Shown here: positions 7,185-16,056 of the stretch, in pieces
How the letters are laid out: every line of letters begins with the position of its first letter
Numbering within the stretch: the first letter of the stretch is position 1
Assembly: GCF_900142135.1 (NCBI RefSeq)
Contig: NZ_FQZU01000006.1
Coordinates: 62,001-126,000 of the forward strand
From: Desulfatibacillum alkenivorans DSM 16219
Lineage (GTDB): Bacteria; Desulfobacterota; Desulfobacteria; Desulfobacterales; Desulfatibacillaceae
Length of the DNA: 64,000 nucleotides
Direction of reading: 5' to 3'
Position numbers and translations under genes: made by a program
The notes under the pieces: generated by a model
Told to the model about the DNA's origin: nothing
Seen by the model: the letters and a program-made list of their open reading frames with translations, nothing else
Databases searched by the model: none

Positions 7185-9718
7185 TGCTTCCCTTCCGGAT
7201 AAAGGGAGGTGAAATGCTGTGTGGTTGGAATCCTGCTTAAATAATGTTGGGTTACATGCATGGCGAAATCGTTCAAGCCGGCCTCCACGCTGGATAGAAC
7301 TTCCTCCAGCCTGTTTCTCCGGCCCGAGGAATCCGGCTCGCACAATCCGTTCAGGTCCCAAAGGCGGACGGCGGTCAGGCTTCGCAAAGCCGCCTTTTCC
7401 TCCGGCGAGGAGAACTTTCTTTCATTGCCCCGGGGCAGGCTGTCCACATGTTCGGTCAAAGCGGCCAGTTGAAAGGCCAAGGACCGCGGGTTGACCTCGT
7501 CGGCGATTAAAAGGTCCAGGGCCGGGGGAACTTGCAGGGAGGTCCGGTAGCGGGACCGGTAAGTCATGGCGCTGTCCAGAATTTCCAGCAGGGCTTCCAG
7601 AGAGGCCTTCTGGTCCGCAACCGGCTCCACCAAAGCGCTTTTGATGACGCCGATGATGTGATCCGCCCTGTCTATGCGCCTGCCCATGTCCATGAACCGC
7701 CACCCAAGCCCCCGGGTGATGCTTTCCATGGCAAGCCCGCTGAAAGCCGACAGGCTGATGAGCAGCTCGGTCATGAGGTCAAAGGTTTCGCTCACCTGCA
7801 GCCATTGCTCGGCGTCCGATTTTTTCAGGGTGTGCTCCAAACGCATGACCACGCGCCAGGAGTCCAGGGAAAGCCTGTCCCGGACGCTTTTGGCCGTGCG
7901 GTGGACGTGCCCCAGGGCGGCGATCAGGCTGGCGGGCCTTTGGGGGTCGAAAACCGCCTCCAGGATTTCGTCCTGCATTTCAAACAGGTTCAGGTTCTCC
8001 CGTCCAAGGACTTTGTCCGCAGAAAGAAAGCCCCGGTCCGCGGCCATTTTCAGCAAGACCGGGATTTCGGGCATTTCCATATAAGGCGTTTCGCTGGAGA
8101 GCTTCTTGAACATGCTTCTGTACAGGCGCACCTGGTTTTCCGCACGCTCGATGTATCTTCCCAGCCAAAGCAGATTGTCCGCAATCCGGCTGGGCAGGTC
8201 GCCGCCGCGTTTGATCTCCAGGGTCTTTTCCATCCTGTCCAGCAGGCTGACCTGCTCCACGGGCTTGTCGGAAATCACCCAGATGTCCTTGCTGAGCGCG
8301 TCCTCGCCGCCGGTCAATAACAGGGACAGGCTGTCGCTTCCCACCCGGCCCAAACCGCCCGGCATGACTTTGATGGAATCCCGGTCCGCCGAGACGAAAA
8401 AGCGGGAAAGCGCCCGCCAGGGGGCCACGTTTCCGTTGTCCAGCGTGGGCGCCGTGGAAACCCCGGTTTTTTCATAGGCGATGTATTGATAAGGGGACGT
8501 ATGGATTTTTTCAACCAGCGCGTCCCAGTCGCTTTTTTTGACGTCCATTTTATCAATGGCAGATGGGCCGGAGCCGCCAAAGCAATGGGCAAAAATATAG
8601 TTTTCCGGAGCAGCCAGGGCTTGCTCCAAAGACATGGGATCGCCGCACCACAGGGATGACGCGTCCCGGAGCAGCAAGTCCTCGCCCAATAAATGCCTGC
8701 ACAGGCCAGGCAGATACCCGGCGAAAGCAGGACTCTCGGTCACGCCCGCTCCAATGGGATTGACCACCACAAGGGCGCCCGTCCGCACCGCATGAATCAG
8801 GCCCGAGACTCCCAGGGCGGGATCGCCGCGCAAAGCCAGGGGATCGCTGTCCCGGTCGTCCGTCCAACGGAACAACACGTCCACCTGCTCCAGGCCGCCC
8901 AGGGTTTTCATATAAACCTTGTTGTCCCGGATGGTCAGGTCTCCGCTTTCCACCATGGGGTAGCCCAGATACCGCGAAAGGTAGGCGTGCTCAAAATAGG
9001 TCTTGCTGGAAGGCCCCGGCGTCAAGGTTACGATGGACGGGTCGTCCTTGTTGAACAAGGCGGCTTCTTTAAGGGATTCGTCCAGCTTGATGAAAAAAGG
9101 CGCCAGGCGCTTGATCCGGTTTTGATGAAAAATCCGGGAAAGAACCTGGGACATGATCACCCTGTTTTCCAAGGCGTATCCCGGCCCGATGGGCGTCTGG
9201 GCCCGCCGCCCCGCCACTCTCCATTCTCCCTGCGCGGTCCTGAACAAATCCATGGAAAAAACAATGGGCGCCCCGCTCCAGGAGGACTCCATGCCTGTGC
9301 AGACTCTTAAAAAGCCGGGATTGGCGTAAACCAGCTCAGGCGGAATCAGGCCTTCATTCACAAGGCTTTGGTTGGAGTACAGGTCTTTATAGATGGCGCA
9401 GTGGAGCCGGGCCCGCTGCTCAAGCCCCGCTTTAATAAAAAGCCATTCCCTGGCTGAAATGATCAGGGGGATGAGGTCCAGCTCCCAGGGGCGGTCAAGC
9501 TCCTGGGGATCGTCGAATAAATTATAGGTGGCCCCGTGCTCCACAAGCATCCTTTCGACCTGCCCCAGCCTTTTGAAAAACTTTTCCGGCCCCATGGCGT
9601 CAATCATGTTCACCAGCTTGATCCAATGCTGACGAGGTTGGCCCGTGGGTTCAAAGGCTTCGCAATAGCAGCTCGTTAAAGGGGTATAGCCTGCAAAAAT
9701 CCGTTCAAAGGATTCCAT
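7181..9718 (-). CDS. Fusion of circularly permuted ATP-grasp (DUF404/DUF407) and alpha-E (DUF403) domains
   Basis: An 845-residue protein. Residues 1 to ~480 are a circularly permuted ATP-grasp ligase-like domain (YFEHAYLSRYLGYPMVE, IHAVRTGALVVVNPIGAG, GYALENR). From ~500 there is an alpha-helical alpha-E domain (LPSRIADNLLWLGRYIERAE, then helices to the end). The 324- and 481-residue genes upstream carry the same two domains as separate proteins, so this is a second, fused set. The ligase segment reads GRRAQTPIGPGYALENR, where the separate paralogue has LEDNLRCPSGVSYVLENR; the acidic residues are missing, so activity is uncertain. ATG 9718 is used (GTG 9724 is an alternative); no strong RBS. 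Proposed role: ATP-dependent peptide/amide bond formation (prediction for the family, no demonstrated reaction known to me). Confidence 0.88.
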   Translation of the reverse strand: MESFERIFAGYTPLTSCYCEAFEPTGQPRQHWIKLVNMIDAMGPEKFFKRLGQVERMLVEHGATYNLFDDPQELDRPWELDLIPLIISAREWLFIKAGLEQRARLHCAIYKDLYSNQSLVNEGLIPPELVYANPGFLRVCTGMESSWSGAPIVFSMDLFRTAQGEWRVAGRRAQTPIGPGYALENRVIMSQVLSRIFHQNRIKRLAPFFIKLDESLKEAALFNKDDPSIVTLTPGPSSKTYFEHAYLSRYLGYPMVESGDLTIRDNKVYMKTLGGLEQVDVLFRWTDDRDSDPLALRGDPALGVSGLIHAVRTGALVVVNPIGAGVTESPAFAGYLPGLCRHLLGEDLLLRDASSLWCGDPMSLEQALAAPENYIFAHCFGGSGPSAIDKMDVKKSDWDALVEKIHTSPYQYIAYEKTGVSTAPTLDNGNVAPWRALSRFFVSADRDSIKVMPGGLGRVGSDSLSLLLTGGEDALSKDIWVISDKPVEQVSLLDRMEKTLEIKRGGDLPSRIADNLLWLGRYIERAENQVRLYRSMFKKLSSETPYMEMPEIPVLLKMAADRGFLSADKVLGRENLNLFEMQDEILEAVFDPQRPASLIAALGHVHRTAKSVRDRLSLDSWRVVMRLEHTLKKSDAEQWLQVSETFDLMTELLISLSAFSGLAMESITRGLGWRFMDMGRRIDRADHIIGVIKSALVEPVADQKASLEALLEILDSAMTYRSRYRTSLQVPPALDLLIADEVNPRSLAFQLAALTEHVDSLPRGNERKFSSPEEKAALRSLTAVRLWDLNGLCEPDSSGRRNRLEEVLSSVEAGLNDFAMHVTQHYLSRIPTTQHFTSLYPEGKQ

Positions 9719-9822
9719 AAACACTTTCTATTATAATGGCGCGGAGCGCGATTGGTAAAAAAATTAGGGTCAGGTGAACCCTTTCCTCCCTTACCACAAT
9801 ACTCCGAAATCAAAAATCGGAT

Positions 9823-12800
9823 TTAAGGCATACGCAAATCCAGGGTGTATGGAAACTCCTTATTTGTTTTTAATTCCGGCAAAACCCCCAGTTTTCCAGG
9901 GGAATGGGCAAAGGGAATGAATCGGGAAATGCGCCTGCCTTCGGCCTCGTTTTCGTTCACCGGGAACCTTTCGTAGTTCCTTCCCCCCGGATGGCCCACG
10001 TGGTAGGAGCAACCCGCCACGGGCCGCATGTTCCATACATCGATGACGTCGAATGTCAGGGGCGCATGCACGCCAATGGTCGGGTGGAGGCAGTTGGGCG
10101 GCTGCCAGGCCCGGTAGCGCACTCCGGCGACATAGGTTCCCTGTTCGCCCGTTGCCGTCAGGGGGACGCGCCTTTGGTTGCAGGTGACCATGTACCGGGA
10201 GTCTTCCCCGCCGCTGAGCTTCACCTGGACCCGTTCCAGGGAGGAATCCACAAATCGCACCGTCCCGCCGCCCCCGGGCTCTTCCCCCAGGACGTGCCAC
10301 GGCTCAATGGCCTGTCTGATTTCCAGGGTGAGGTTTTTGAATTGCACGGACCCGAAGGCCGGAAAACGGTATTCGAAATGGGGATGGAAGAATTCTTTTT
10401 TGAAGGCGTAGCCGTTGTCGTTTAACTCCTCCAGCACGTCGTTCAGGTCCTGCTCCACAAAATGGGGCAGGGAGAACTGGTCCATGAGCCGGGTTCCCCA
10501 ACGCGCCAGAGACGCCCGGTAAGGCTTTTTCCAAAACCAGGAGATAAGGGTGCGCAACAGCAACTGCTGGGCCAGGCTCATTCGCGCATGGGGGGGCATT
10601 TCAAAGGCCCGGATTTCCAGCAGCCCCAGCCTGCCCGACGAGGAGTCCGGCGAGTACAATTTGTCGATGCAAAATTCCGTCCGATGCGTGTTCCCGGTCA
10701 CGTCCACCAAAATATTCCGGAACAGCCGGTCCGTGAGCCAGGGCGGGCATTGCCCGTAAATCTCCATTTGCCGGTCCAGTTCCCGGAAGGCGATTTCCAG
10801 CTCGAACAAACTGTCGTGGCGGGCTTCGTCGATCCGGGGCCGTTGGCTGGTGGGGCCTAAAAACAGCCCGGAAAACAAATAGGATAAGGACGGATGATTG
10901 TTGAAATAGGATACGATGCTCCTGACAAGGTCCGGCCGGCGCAGGAACGGGCTGTCCTGGGGCGTCGCCCCGCCGAGCACTACATGGTTGCCGCCGCCCG
11001 TGCCGGTGTTGCGTCCGTCCAAAAGGAATTTTTGCGAGCCCAGCCGGCAAAGCCGGGCTTCTTCGTATAGCTCGGTAGTGACGCTGACCATCTCCTCCCA
11101 CGAGGAGGCCGGATGGATGTTGGCCTCGATGACTCCCGGATCCGGGGTGATCTTCAGCACGTTCACCCGGGGATCGTAAGGCGGCGGATACCCCTCGATG
11201 ATCACGGGCATGCCGGTCTTTTTGCAGACCGCCTCAATGGCGGCCGTCAGTTCGAAATAATGCTCCGCCTCCTCCAGGGGAGGCATGAACACGTACAGCC
11301 TCCCCTCGCGATGCTGCACGCAAAGGGCGGTCCTGACGTCCTCGGCCAAAGCATCCCCGGAAGGCGGGCTTTCCTTCCCCGGCTTGCGGGGCTGGGGGCT
11401 TTCCTCCTGCCGGGCGCCGTCCTCCTGCGCTCCCGGCACGGCCATCTGGCCGTCGTGAAAGCCGGGCATGGGGCCGCGGGGCGCCATGGGATCGGCGGGT
11501 GTGACATGGGGATACCGCCCGGGCGGCAGCCAGGGCAGGGACTCCAAGGGCAAGCGCAAGCCCGCGGGCGAGTCGCCGGGGATGAGGAACATGCGCTCCC
11601 CCCGGAAAGGCCAGGGGCCGGTTTTCCACGATCCGTGCTTGATGGGCAGGACGTAGCCCGTAACCTCTCCCAGGCCCTGTTCAAACACCCGGGTCATGCG
11701 GGTGCGCTCTTCCGGGTCTTTCAGCTTGGATTTTTCCGGGGTGACGTTAACCGGAAGGCGCTGCTCCTTCCATAAAAAATAAAACACGTCTTCATAGGCG
11801 GGCTGGATGTATTGCGGATCCAGGCCAAGTTCTTCGGCCAGGGACATAATAAACGTTTGCGCCTGCTCCGCGCCGAATCCGTAATCCTTTTCCTCGTCGG
11901 CGACCAGAGCGTCGTCCAGCCAGATGGGCTTGCCGTCCTTTCGCCAGAAGCAGCTAAAGGCCCATCGGGGCAGGGATTCCCCCGGATACCACTTGCCCTG
12001 GCCGTAATGCAAAAGCCCGCCGGGCGCCCATTTTTTCTTGAGCCTCTTGATCAGGTTGGCCGCCAAAGCCCGTTTGGCCGGCCCCACGGCGTCCGTGTTC
12101 CATTCCGCCCCTTCCATGTCGTCGATGGAGACGAAGGTGGGCTCGCCGCCCATGGTCAGACGCACGTCATTGGCGTTCAATTCCTCGTCCACTTTAAAGC
12201 CCAGATCATGGATCTGCTTCCAGACTTCCTCGGGATAGGGCCGGGTGGACCTGGGAGCTTCGAAAATCCTGGCGACCTTCATGGCGTGACTGAAATCCAC
12301 CTCGCATTCATCCAAAGCGCCGGTGATGGGCGAGGCGCTCTGGGGCTCGGGCGAGCAGGCCAGGGGGATGTGGCCCTCCCCGGCCAAAAGCCCTGACGTG
12401 GGATCCAGGCCGATCCAGCCGGCGCCGGGGATGTACACCTCGGTCCAGGCGTGGAGGTCGGTGAAATCGCTTTCCGGGCCCGAAGGGCCGTCCAGGGCTT
12501 TGACGTCCGGCGCCAACTGAATGAGGTAGCCCGAGACGAATCGCGCAGCCAGTCCCAAATGCCGCAAAATATGCACCAGCAGCCAGGCCGAATCCCGGCA
12601 GGAGCCGCTTTTCAGCTTTAAGGTTCGCTCCGGGCTTTGGACGTTGGGCTCCATGCGGATGAGGTACCCGACCTCCTTTTGCAGGGCCTGGTTGATGGCC
12701 ACCAGAAAATCCACAATCCGGCATTTGCCGCGGTCAATGCCTTTCAGGTATTCCTTGACCAGGGGATGGGGCTCGGAAACCCTCAAATAGGGCCTTAAAT

Positions 12801-13137
12801 CCTCTTTGAGGGATTCCTCGTACTTGAACGGAAAATGCTCCGCATAAGGGTCCAGGAAAAAATCAAAGGGATTGATGACGGTCATGTCCGCCGTCAAATC
12901 GATTTCCACATGGAATTCCCGCGTCTTTTCCGGAAACACCAGCCTGGCCAGATAGTTGCTGAACGGGTCCTGCTGCCAGTTGATAAAATGCTCTTCCGGC
13001 GTAATGGTTTGGGAATAGCTTAAAATCGTGGTCCGGCAGTGGGGCGCCGGGCGAAGGCGCACAATGTGCGGCGACAGCATGACGGCCCTGTCGTAGAGGT
13101 ACGAGGTTTTATGGTGAAGCGCTACATGAATCCCCAT
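9823..13137 (-). CDS. Large transglutaminase-like protein with DUF2126 domain
   Basis: An 1104-residue protein. Residues 1-290 form an N-terminal beta domain plus a transglutaminase-like core with a visible triad: Cys180 (KSGSCRDSAW), His229 (TDLHAWTEVYIPG) and Asp245 (IGLDPTSG). Residues ~320-1100 are the DUF2126 region (NDVRLTMGGEPTFVSIDD, YGQGKWYPGESLPRWAFSCF, DGRNTGTGGGNHVVLGG, TEFCIDKLYSPDSSSGRLG), with a Pro-rich poorly conserved insert at ~550-600. No signal peptide, so cytoplasmic. It lies between the separate alpha-E gene (56 bp upstream) and the fused ATP-grasp/alpha-E gene (105 bp downstream). Known as a family member of the ATP-grasp/alpha-E/transglutaminase neighbourhood; its exact reaction is unknown. 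Confidence 0.92.
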   Translation of the reverse strand: MGIHVALHHKTSYLYDRAVMLSPHIVRLRPAPHCRTTILSYSQTITPEEHFINWQQDPFSNYLARLVFPEKTREFHVEIDLTADMTVINPFDFFLDPYAEHFPFKYEESLKEDLRPYLRVSEPHPLVKEYLKGIDRGKCRIVDFLVAINQALQKEVGYLIRMEPNVQSPERTLKLKSGSCRDSAWLLVHILRHLGLAARFVSGYLIQLAPDVKALDGPSGPESDFTDLHAWTEVYIPGAGWIGLDPTSGLLAGEGHIPLACSPEPQSASPITGALDECEVDFSHAMKVARIFEAPRSTRPYPEEVWKQIHDLGFKVDEELNANDVRLTMGGEPTFVSIDDMEGAEWNTDAVGPAKRALAANLIKRLKKKWAPGGLLHYGQGKWYPGESLPRWAFSCFWRKDGKPIWLDDALVADEEKDYGFGAEQAQTFIMSLAEELGLDPQYIQPAYEDVFYFLWKEQRLPVNVTPEKSKLKDPEERTRMTRVFEQGLGEVTGYVLPIKHGSWKTGPWPFRGERMFLIPGDSPAGLRLPLESLPWLPPGRYPHVTPADPMAPRGPMPGFHDGQMAVPGAQEDGARQEESPQPRKPGKESPPSGDALAEDVRTALCVQHREGRLYVFMPPLEEAEHYFELTAAIEAVCKKTGMPVIIEGYPPPYDPRVNVLKITPDPGVIEANIHPASSWEEMVSVTTELYEEARLCRLGSQKFLLDGRNTGTGGGNHVVLGGATPQDSPFLRRPDLVRSIVSYFNNHPSLSYLFSGLFLGPTSQRPRIDEARHDSLFELEIAFRELDRQMEIYGQCPPWLTDRLFRNILVDVTGNTHRTEFCIDKLYSPDSSSGRLGLLEIRAFEMPPHARMSLAQQLLLRTLISWFWKKPYRASLARWGTRLMDQFSLPHFVEQDLNDVLEELNDNGYAFKKEFFHPHFEYRFPAFGSVQFKNLTLEIRQAIEPWHVLGEEPGGGGTVRFVDSSLERVQVKLSGGEDSRYMVTCNQRRVPLTATGEQGTYVAGVRYRAWQPPNCLHPTIGVHAPLTFDVIDVWNMRPVAGCSYHVGHPGGRNYERFPVNENEAEGRRISRFIPFAHSPGKLGVLPELKTNKEFPYTLDLRMP

Positions 13138-13193
13138 GTATGGTTGCTCCCGGGCGAAATGGAAAACAGTTTACGGTTAAAGGCCTGCGCGGG

Positions 13194-14168
13194 CTACTGG
13201 GACTGCGTCTGTTCCTTTTGAGGCGGCCTGAGCTTGAAAAAGGTGCAGTTGACGGCTTCATCCACCTTGTTCAAACGGGTCTGCAGATTGTCCAGAAATT
13301 CGTGCACTCCCTGGGCGACCACCTCGTCGGATTCCGTGTAGTCGAAGTCGGCTTTCAGGCGTCCCAGCGCCTTTTCCGCCGGCGTGGAAAACCTTCCCAT
13401 GGGCGTGCCGGTGATCCAGTGCATGGACTCCTCCGCCTTGGTGAGGCAATGGCGAATGGAGCGGGGAAACTGCTCGTCAAAAAGCAAAAATTCGATCACC
13501 TGCTTGGGTGCGATGCGGTGAAAGCGCTTCCGGTACATTTCCAGGGCGCTGGCCGACTTGAGGACCGCCGCCCACTGGATGTTGTCAAAGGGCGCTCCCA
13601 CCTCTTCGGGGCGCGGCAGAAGCATAAAATATTTCACGTCCAGAATGCGCGAGGTTTTGTCGGCCCGCTCCAGCAACAGGCCCATGCGGTTGAAATGCCA
13701 AGCCTCGCCGTGGGACATGGTGGAGTACATGAGGCCCGAAAACATATGCCCGCGCATTTTGATGATGGAGAGGAACTTGTTGGGGTCCCGGAAGGCCAGC
13801 GAGGTTTGCTCGCTGTGCTTCAAATCCAGGTAGAAGGTGTTCAACTGCTCCCACATTTCCGAGGATATGATCTCCCTTATGGAGCGGGCGTTCTCCCTGG
13901 CTGCGTACAGGCACGAGATGATGGAGTTGGGATAGTCCCGGTCAAAGGTCAAAAACTGGATCACGTTTTCCTGAGTGTACTCCCCGTATCGCTTTTGAAA
14001 CTCTTCGTGATCGCCCGTCACCTGGATCATGGGCTCCCATTGCCGGCCCGCCTCCGACGGCATGTCCAGGAGCAAGTTGAGGTTCACCCCCAGAAATCGC
14101 GCCACGTTTTCCGCTCTTTCCACATATCGGCACATCCAGTATCCGGAATTTGCAACCCTGCTTAACAT
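13194..14168 (-). CDS. Alpha-E domain protein (DUF403)
   Basis: A 324-residue, all-helical protein starting MLSRVANSGYWMCRYVERAE, the hallmark of the alpha-E family (an E-rich helical domain). It contains further conserved stretches such as SCLYAARENARSIREIISSEMW and YSTMSHGEAWHFNRMGLLLERADKTSR. No signal peptide or membrane segment. It starts 18 bp after the stand-alone ATP-grasp gene and precedes the large transglutaminase gene. Alpha-E proteins are almost always encoded next to circularly permuted ATP-grasp proteins. They are thought to be partners or product-binding or transfer components, but no activity is established. Confidence 0.92.
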   Translation of the reverse strand: MLSRVANSGYWMCRYVERAENVARFLGVNLNLLLDMPSEAGRQWEPMIQVTGDHEEFQKRYGEYTQENVIQFLTFDRDYPNSIISCLYAARENARSIREIISSEMWEQLNTFYLDLKHSEQTSLAFRDPNKFLSIIKMRGHMFSGLMYSTMSHGEAWHFNRMGLLLERADKTSRILDVKYFMLLPRPEEVGAPFDNIQWAAVLKSASALEMYRKRFHRIAPKQVIEFLLFDEQFPRSIRHCLTKAEESMHWITGTPMGRFSTPAEKALGRLKADFDYTESDEVVAQGVHEFLDNLQTRLNKVDEAVNCTFFKLRPPQKEQTQSQ

Positions 14169-14186
14169 TTTTCCCGCTTCCTTTCC

Positions 14187-15632
14187 TTAGGCGCAACTCC
14201 TGGAGTCGATCACCCATGTATCCTTGCTGCCGCCTCCCTGGGACGAGTTAACCACCAAGGAGCCTTTTTTCAGGGCAACCCTGGTCAGGCCTCCGGGGAG
14301 AACGTATATGCTGTCGCTATACAGTATGTACGGCCTCAAATCCACGTGCCGCCCCTCAAACCCGCCGCCAACAATGGTGGGCGCCCGGGACAGCATGACC
14401 GTGGGCTGGGCCATGTAGTTGCGGGGGCTTTTTTTGATAAGCTCCGCAAACTCTTCCCGCTCCTTTTGGCTGGCGTGGGGGCCGATGAGCATGCCGTACC
14501 CGCCGGACTCGTTGGCCGCCTTGACCACCAGCTTGTCCAGATTGTCCAGCACATAGCTCCGGTCCTTGTCGTTCCAGCAGATATAAGTGGGTACGTTGGG
14601 CAGGATGGGATCCTCGCCCGAGTAATACTTGATGATTTTAGGGACGTAGGCGTAAATCACCTTGTCGTCCGCGATTCCCGTGCCCGGCGCATTGGCCATG
14701 GCGATGCGGCCCGCCTTATACACCTCCATGATCCCGGGAATGCCCAGCACCGAGTCCGGCCTGAACGCCTTGGGATCGATGAAATCGTCGTCAATACGGC
14801 GGTACAACACGTCCACCTTCTTGAATCCCTTGGTCGTGCGCATATGCACGAACCCGTCGAACACCACCAGGTCCTGGCCTTCCACCAGCTCCACGCCCAT
14901 TTGCTGAGCCAAAAACGAGTGCTCGAAATAGGCCGAGTTGTAAATGCCGGGAGTCAATACGCAGACGACCGGGGCCTCCGTAGACCTGGGCGCCAGGTAC
15001 TCCAGCATTTCAAACAGCCGGTTGGGATACTCGTCCACCGCCCGGACATTGGATGCGGCGAAAACCTGGGGAAAGGTGCGCTTGAGCACCTGCCGGTTTT
15101 CCAGAACGTAAGATACCCCGGACGGGCACCGGAGGTTGTCCTCCAACACGTAAAACTGGCCGTCCTTGTCCCGGACCAGGTCCGTGCCGGTCACGTGGCA
15201 CCAGATCCCCTTGGGCGGATTCAACCCTTCGCACTCCTTCCGGTATGTCTTGCTGGAAAGGATGATTTCCTCGGGGATCACCTTGTCCTTCAGGATTTTT
15301 TTGCCGTGATAAATATCGTCTATGAATGCGTTCAGAGACCGGATGCGCTGCTTCAAGCCCGCTTCCGTCTTTTCCCAGTCGTCTCCGGCCACCACGCGCG
15401 GGATTACATCAAAGGGAAAGATTTTCTCCGCCCCCTCGTCGCTCCCGTACACATTAAAGGTAATCCCCATTTGGAGCAGCATGGCTTCGGCGGCTTTTTG
15501 CTTCTGCATCAGGTCCCCATCCGGCAGCGACTCTATTTTTTCGATCAAAAGCCGGGAGCACGACCTGGGGGCGCCGTTGGCCTGAAACAGTTCGTCGTAA
15601 TAGTCTTCCGTTCGGTAATCCGAAAAATCCAT
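14187..15632 (-). CDS. Circularly permuted ATP-grasp ligase-like protein (DUF404/DUF407)
   Basis: A 481-residue protein, first gene of the operon. Motifs of the type-2 circularly permuted ATP-grasp family are intact: GTDLVRDKDGQFYVLEDNLR, CPSGVSYVLENR, YFEHSFLAQQMGVELVEGQD, GIMEVYKAGRIAMANAPGTG, VVKAANESGGYGMLIGP and MAQPTVMLSRAPT. ATP-grasp enzymes join a carboxylate to an amine through an acyl-phosphate. Here the acceptor and donor are unknown; a peptide-like product is the usual prediction. ATG 15632 has AAGGAG about 10 nt upstream. Its own alpha-E partner follows 18 bp downstream. The operon has no Anbu (proteasome-like) gene, a common neighbour of this family. Confidence 0.92.
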   Translation of the reverse strand: MDFSDYRTEDYYDELFQANGAPRSCSRLLIEKIESLPDGDLMQKQKAAEAMLLQMGITFNVYGSDEGAEKIFPFDVIPRVVAGDDWEKTEAGLKQRIRSLNAFIDDIYHGKKILKDKVIPEEIILSSKTYRKECEGLNPPKGIWCHVTGTDLVRDKDGQFYVLEDNLRCPSGVSYVLENRQVLKRTFPQVFAASNVRAVDEYPNRLFEMLEYLAPRSTEAPVVCVLTPGIYNSAYFEHSFLAQQMGVELVEGQDLVVFDGFVHMRTTKGFKKVDVLYRRIDDDFIDPKAFRPDSVLGIPGIMEVYKAGRIAMANAPGTGIADDKVIYAYVPKIIKYYSGEDPILPNVPTYICWNDKDRSYVLDNLDKLVVKAANESGGYGMLIGPHASQKEREEFAELIKKSPRNYMAQPTVMLSRAPTIVGGGFEGRHVDLRPYILYSDSIYVLPGGLTRVALKKGSLVVNSSQGGGSKDTWVIDSRSCA

Positions 15633-16056
15633 GGGTAAAGCACTCCTTGCAATCCTGCCGGTTAATAGTCCGGTTTATTTCCGGACCGGCCTTATTTGGG
15701 CCTGAAACGAGTTGAGCATATTTCGTGCCAGGGAAATTCCCTGTAAATTCAGCGAGACGATTGATGTAAAAATACAATTTTGAATCTATAAATTTATTAT
15801 GCGACAATTTTGTTATAAGCCGCCTCCCTTGAATCCCCTATAAGAAAGCGCAGCTCCCTACTCAAAAAAGAACAAAAAGCAAAGAAAAATAATCGTTCGA
15901 GGCGTTTTTTCCGGCCGGCTTCAACAGGCGTTGGAAAGGAAGCGGGATCAGCGGGCCGGAGTGCATTGGGAAAGGCCGCCGGAGCCTATGGGAATCAGTA
16001 CCGAAAGAGTACCAAATCCAAAGGCTTCCTGCCAACCGAAAGAAATTGAAAAGCCG
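15633..16056. other. Intergenic region upstream of the ATP-grasp operon
   Basis: No gene seen. AT-rich at 15770-15830, where a promoter for the minus-strand ATP-grasp operon is likely, but I could not settle on a convincing -35/-10 pair. The remainder (15840-16056) is the 3' side of the histidine kinase gene, with no clear terminator. Confidence 0.5.

Noticed and set aside
14346-15638. 430-codon frame antisense to the ATP-grasp gene
   Set aside because: Shadow frame of a strongly conserved gene on the other strand; no RBS or domain.
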